Shown in pieces: positions 11,548-13,729 of a DNA stretch of 13,729 nucleotides. The stretch lies in assembly GCA_027456925.1 (NCBI GenBank), contig DAIDTZ010000303.1, positions 1-13,729 of the forward strand, written 5' to 3'. The translations under genes and the position numbers were made by a program. The stretch is from Nitrospirota bacterium. GTDB taxonomy: Bacteria > Nitrospirota > UBA9217. Numbering within the stretch: the first letter of the stretch is position 1; every line of letters starts with the position of its first letter. The notes under the pieces were generated by a model. That model made no database searches and had not been told where the DNA came from. It saw only the letters and a program-made list of their open reading frames with translations.

Positions 11548-13491
11548 TCATGCTTCCACCAGCAGTTCATTTTTCACAAAATTCAGCGTCCCGCCGGCAA
11601 GCAGATGCTTGCGCTGGCGTTCCGACACGTCCAGGATCGTCATGACCACTTCGCCGTCCACCTCGATCGGGATCTCCCGATCTCCCTGCTCGATCCTTTT
11701 TTTGACGTCCCGGAATACGACCCTGGTTCCCTTGCTGAGTTTATCATAGTCCTTTGGGTCCTTGAACAGGAGCGGCAGAATGCCGAAATTGCAGAGATTG
11801 GATTTATGGATCCGGGCAAAGCTCTTCACGATCTTGGCCCGCACTCCCAGAAACCGGGGCGCCAGGGCCGCATGCTCGCGGCTCGATCCCTGGCCGTAGT
11901 TCTCGCCACCCACGACGATCACCGATCCGAGCGCTTTGCATTCTTTCGCGAAATCGGGAGCAACCTGTGAGAATACGAATTCGGAAAGCGCTTCGATGTT
12001 CGAACGGAAGGGCAGCACGCGGTTTCCCGCGGGCATGATGCCGTCCGTGGACATGTTGTCTCCCACCTTCAATACAACCTCCGCCTTAAGCGTGTCCGGA
12101 AGCGGCTCAAGCACGGGCAGCGGCTTGATGTTCGGCCCGCGGATGACCCCGGTTTTCCTGAGCTCTTCGGACGGGAAGACGATCGACTTTTCGTCGATCA
12201 GGTATTCTTTCGGGTCCGGCACAGCGGGATAGGCCATCTCTTTTGCCAGATCCCGGGGATCAATGATCATTCCCTTGAGGGCCGCTGCCGTCGCGGTCTC
12301 GGGAGAGCAGAGGTAGACCTTGTCGTCCTTGGTCCCGCTTCTCCCGGGAAAGTTCCGCGGAAAAGTGCGCAGGCTCACCTCACCCGTGCCCGGCGCCTGG
12401 CCCATGCCGATGCAGCCCTGGCACCCCGGCTCGTGCACGCGCGCGCCCGAGGTGAGGAAAGAAAGGAGCCCGCCTGCCCGGTACACGTTTTCGAGCACCT
12501 GGCGGCTCCCCGGGTTTACATGAAAAGAGGTGTTAGGATGGACCCGCCTGTTTTCGAGCATCCGGGCCGCGACCATCAGGTCCCGGAAGGACGAGTTCAC
12601 GCTGCTGCCCACGATGGCCTGATCGACTTTGAGCCCCGCGATCTCGCGGACAGGAACGACATTTCCCGGCGAGGTCGGTTTGGCGATCAGCGGTTCGAGC
12701 TTCGATAAATCGATCTCGATCTGCTCGTCGTAGTCCGCGCCTTCGTCTGCGGACAGCGGGGCCCAGGCCGCGGCCCGGCCCTGGGCGACCAGGTATTCCC
12801 TCGTCCGTTCATCAGACGGGAAGATCGACGTCGTGGCCCCTGTTTCCGTGCCCATGTTGCCGATGGTCTCCCGGTCCGTTGCGGAGAGGGACTTCACTCC
12901 CGGTCCGTAATATTCGATGATCTTTCCCACGCAGCCCTTGACGTCGTAGCGCCGGAGCATTTCCAGGATCACGTCCTTGGCGCTTACCCAGTCCGGCAGC
13001 TTACCCAGGAGCTTCACCCCGAGCACCCTGGGGCAGGGGAGATGATAGGGATACCCGGCCATTGCCAGGGCCACGTCCAGGCCGCCCGCGCCGATGCCGA
13101 GCATGGAAATACCCGCTGCTCCCGGCGTATGGCTGTCCGAGCCCAGGAGGGTTTTTCCCGGAACGCCGAAGCGCTCCATATGCACCTGGTGGGATACGCC
13201 GTTGCCGGGCATGCTGAAATGGACGCCGTATCTGGCCGCGGCCGTCTGGAGGAACTTGTGGTCGTCGGCGTTCTTATTGTCCGTCTGGAGGAGGTTGTGG
13301 TCCACATACTGCGCGGCGAGCTCGGCCTTGACCGCGTCGATGCCGAGAGCTTCGAACTCCAGCATTGCAAGCGTGCCGGTCGCGTCCTGCAGCAGGGTAT
13401 GGTCGATCGTGATGCCGATCTCCCTGCCCGGGACCAGCTCTCCCTCCTTCAGATGGGCTTCCAAAATCTTGTGAGTCAGGTTTTTTTTCAT
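11548..13491 (-). CDS. acn: Aconitate hydratase (small bacterial/archaeal-type), one cluster Cys replaced by Ser
   Basis: The 647-residue protein starts at the ATG at 13491 (AAGGA 10 bases upstream) and covers the full aconitase architecture. The N-terminal part has GITIDHTLLQDATGTLAMLE and GSDSHTPGAAG (Asp119, His121); the Fe-S region follows, and the C-terminal swivel domain carries GDNMSTDGIMPAG and YGQGSSREHAALAPRFLGVR with the substrate-binding Arg538. The enzyme interconverts citrate and isocitrate through a [4Fe-4S] cluster. Family members bind the cluster with three Cys, in G-S-C-T-N-S and in G-C-x-x-C-I-G. Here Cys357 and Cys360 are present (EPGCQGCIGMG), but the first site reads IVGSSVNSS, with Ser297 (codon 12603-12601, AGC) in the Cys place. 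This may be a subfamily trait or may alter the cluster. A minus-strand TATAAT at 13613-13608 is a tentative promoter. It is the first gene of the cluster. Confidence 0.88.
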   Translation of the reverse strand: MKKNLTHKILEAHLKEGELVPGREIGITIDHTLLQDATGTLAMLEFEALGIDAVKAELAAQYVDHNLLQTDNKNADDHKFLQTAAARYGVHFSMPGNGVSHQVHMERFGVPGKTLLGSDSHTPGAAGISMLGIGAGGLDVALAMAGYPYHLPCPRVLGVKLLGKLPDWVSAKDVILEMLRRYDVKGCVGKIIEYYGPGVKSLSATDRETIGNMGTETGATTSIFPSDERTREYLVAQGRAAAWAPLSADEGADYDEQIEIDLSKLEPLIAKPTSPGNVVPVREIAGLKVDQAIVGSSVNSSFRDLMVAARMLENRRVHPNTSFHVNPGSRQVLENVYRAGGLLSFLTSGARVHEPGCQGCIGMGQAPGTGEVSLRTFPRNFPGRSGTKDDKVYLCSPETATAAALKGMIIDPRDLAKEMAYPAVPDPKEYLIDEKSIVFPSEELRKTGVIRGPNIKPLPVLEPLPDTLKAEVVLKVGDNMSTDGIMPAGNRVLPFRSNIEALSEFVFSQVAPDFAKECKALGSVIVVGGENYGQGSSREHAALAPRFLGVRAKIVKSFARIHKSNLCNFGILPLLFKDPKDYDKLSKGTRVVFRDVKKRIEQGDREIPIEVDGEVVMTILDVSERQRKHLLAGGTLNFVKNELLVEA

Positions 13492-13729
13492 ATCGCGTGA
13501 TTCCTTCCCGATCCTTCAAAGGGCCTTCGGCGGCCCCGCACCACGTCAACCAGTTGAAAATTGGATGTATTAACTCCTTTTTAACGTTATCCGCTCTTTC
13601 CTCTTTCATTATAATTTTACCATATTTTTGCACCCCGATGCCGGGCAGGCTTTCCGAAGGCAGGGAAAAGACAGCAATGAGATTTGATCCGTGTCAAATG
13701 CCGTTTTTAGTCAGTTACGAATGAAATTC
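13492..13729. promoter_or_regulatory. Leader and tentative promoter of the aconitase cluster
   Basis: On the minus strand TATAAT lies at 13613-13608; the hexamer 17 bp upstream (GGGGTG) is a poor -35, so the call is tentative. Transcription would begin near 13601, leaving a leader of about 110 bases that contains a 5-bp hairpin GGGCC-N6-GGCCC (13521-13536). A TTGACA at 13697-13692 has no good -10 partner. No complete gene is visible here. Confidence 0.3.

Noticed and set aside
13274..13633. 119-codon minus-strand frame overlapping the start of aconitase
   Set aside because: More than half of it is a frame-shifted reading of aconitase codons, and there is no ribosome site for its first Met. 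A short leader peptide from the internal ATG is not supported.

Overview
The window looks like a chromosomal stretch of a Gram-negative, environmental, probably anaerobic or microaerophilic bacterium of Nitrospirota or Desulfobacterota (former deltaproteobacterial) type. This is an inference from protein flavour (a Zn-phospholipase C-like exported protein, a 'xHSEAEFxHGICPDCA'-type regulator tail, a REC-HD-GYP protein, a small bacterial/archaeal-type aconitase) and from the many short palindromic intergenic repeats. No rRNA, tRNA, CRISPR array or intact insertion sequence was seen.

Layout. 1-128 is the start of a minus-strand exported Zn-phospholipase C-like protein that runs off the window. 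129-1143 is almost gene-free. It holds an orphan C-terminal scrap of a sensory regulator (236-361) and a dense set of repeats: a 166-bp element with imperfect terminal inverted repeats, a 54/53-bp inverted pair, a 69-bp nested palindrome and a perfect 13-bp hairpin. 1144-1795 has two small plus-strand genes: a 47-residue Lys/Gln-rich protein and a 101-residue hypothetical. A minus-strand lipoprotein with two duplicated beta-rich modules (1811-3031) converges on them. 3566-4687 is a minus-strand REC-HD-GYP protein whose receiver has lost its normal phosphorylation residues. 4984-5114 is a MITE-like palindrome. 5347-5769 is a plus-strand MenI/YdiI-like hotdog thioesterase behind a near-consensus sigma70 promoter. 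6157-6552 is a minus-strand thioredoxin-fold protein.

The right half (6662-13491) is a co-oriented minus-strand central-carbon cluster, in transcription order: aconitase, citrate synthase, succinate-semialdehyde dehydrogenase, and an acetolactate-synthase-like ThDP enzyme. The first two carry out the first steps of the TCA cycle. An ALS-like ThDP enzyme next to a succinate-semialdehyde dehydrogenase recalls the cyanobacterial 2-oxoglutarate decarboxylase/SSADH pair, which replaces 2-oxoglutarate dehydrogenase. My leading hypothesis is that this cluster encodes most of an alternative route from oxaloacetate and acetyl-CoA to succinate; isocitrate dehydrogenase is not in the window. The aconitase has Ser where one of the three cluster-ligating Cys is expected, which needs checking before normal aconitase activity is assumed.

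Genes were read by eye from translations and family memory. Start sites were chosen from visible Shine-Dalgarno sequences, and three differ from the longest open frame.
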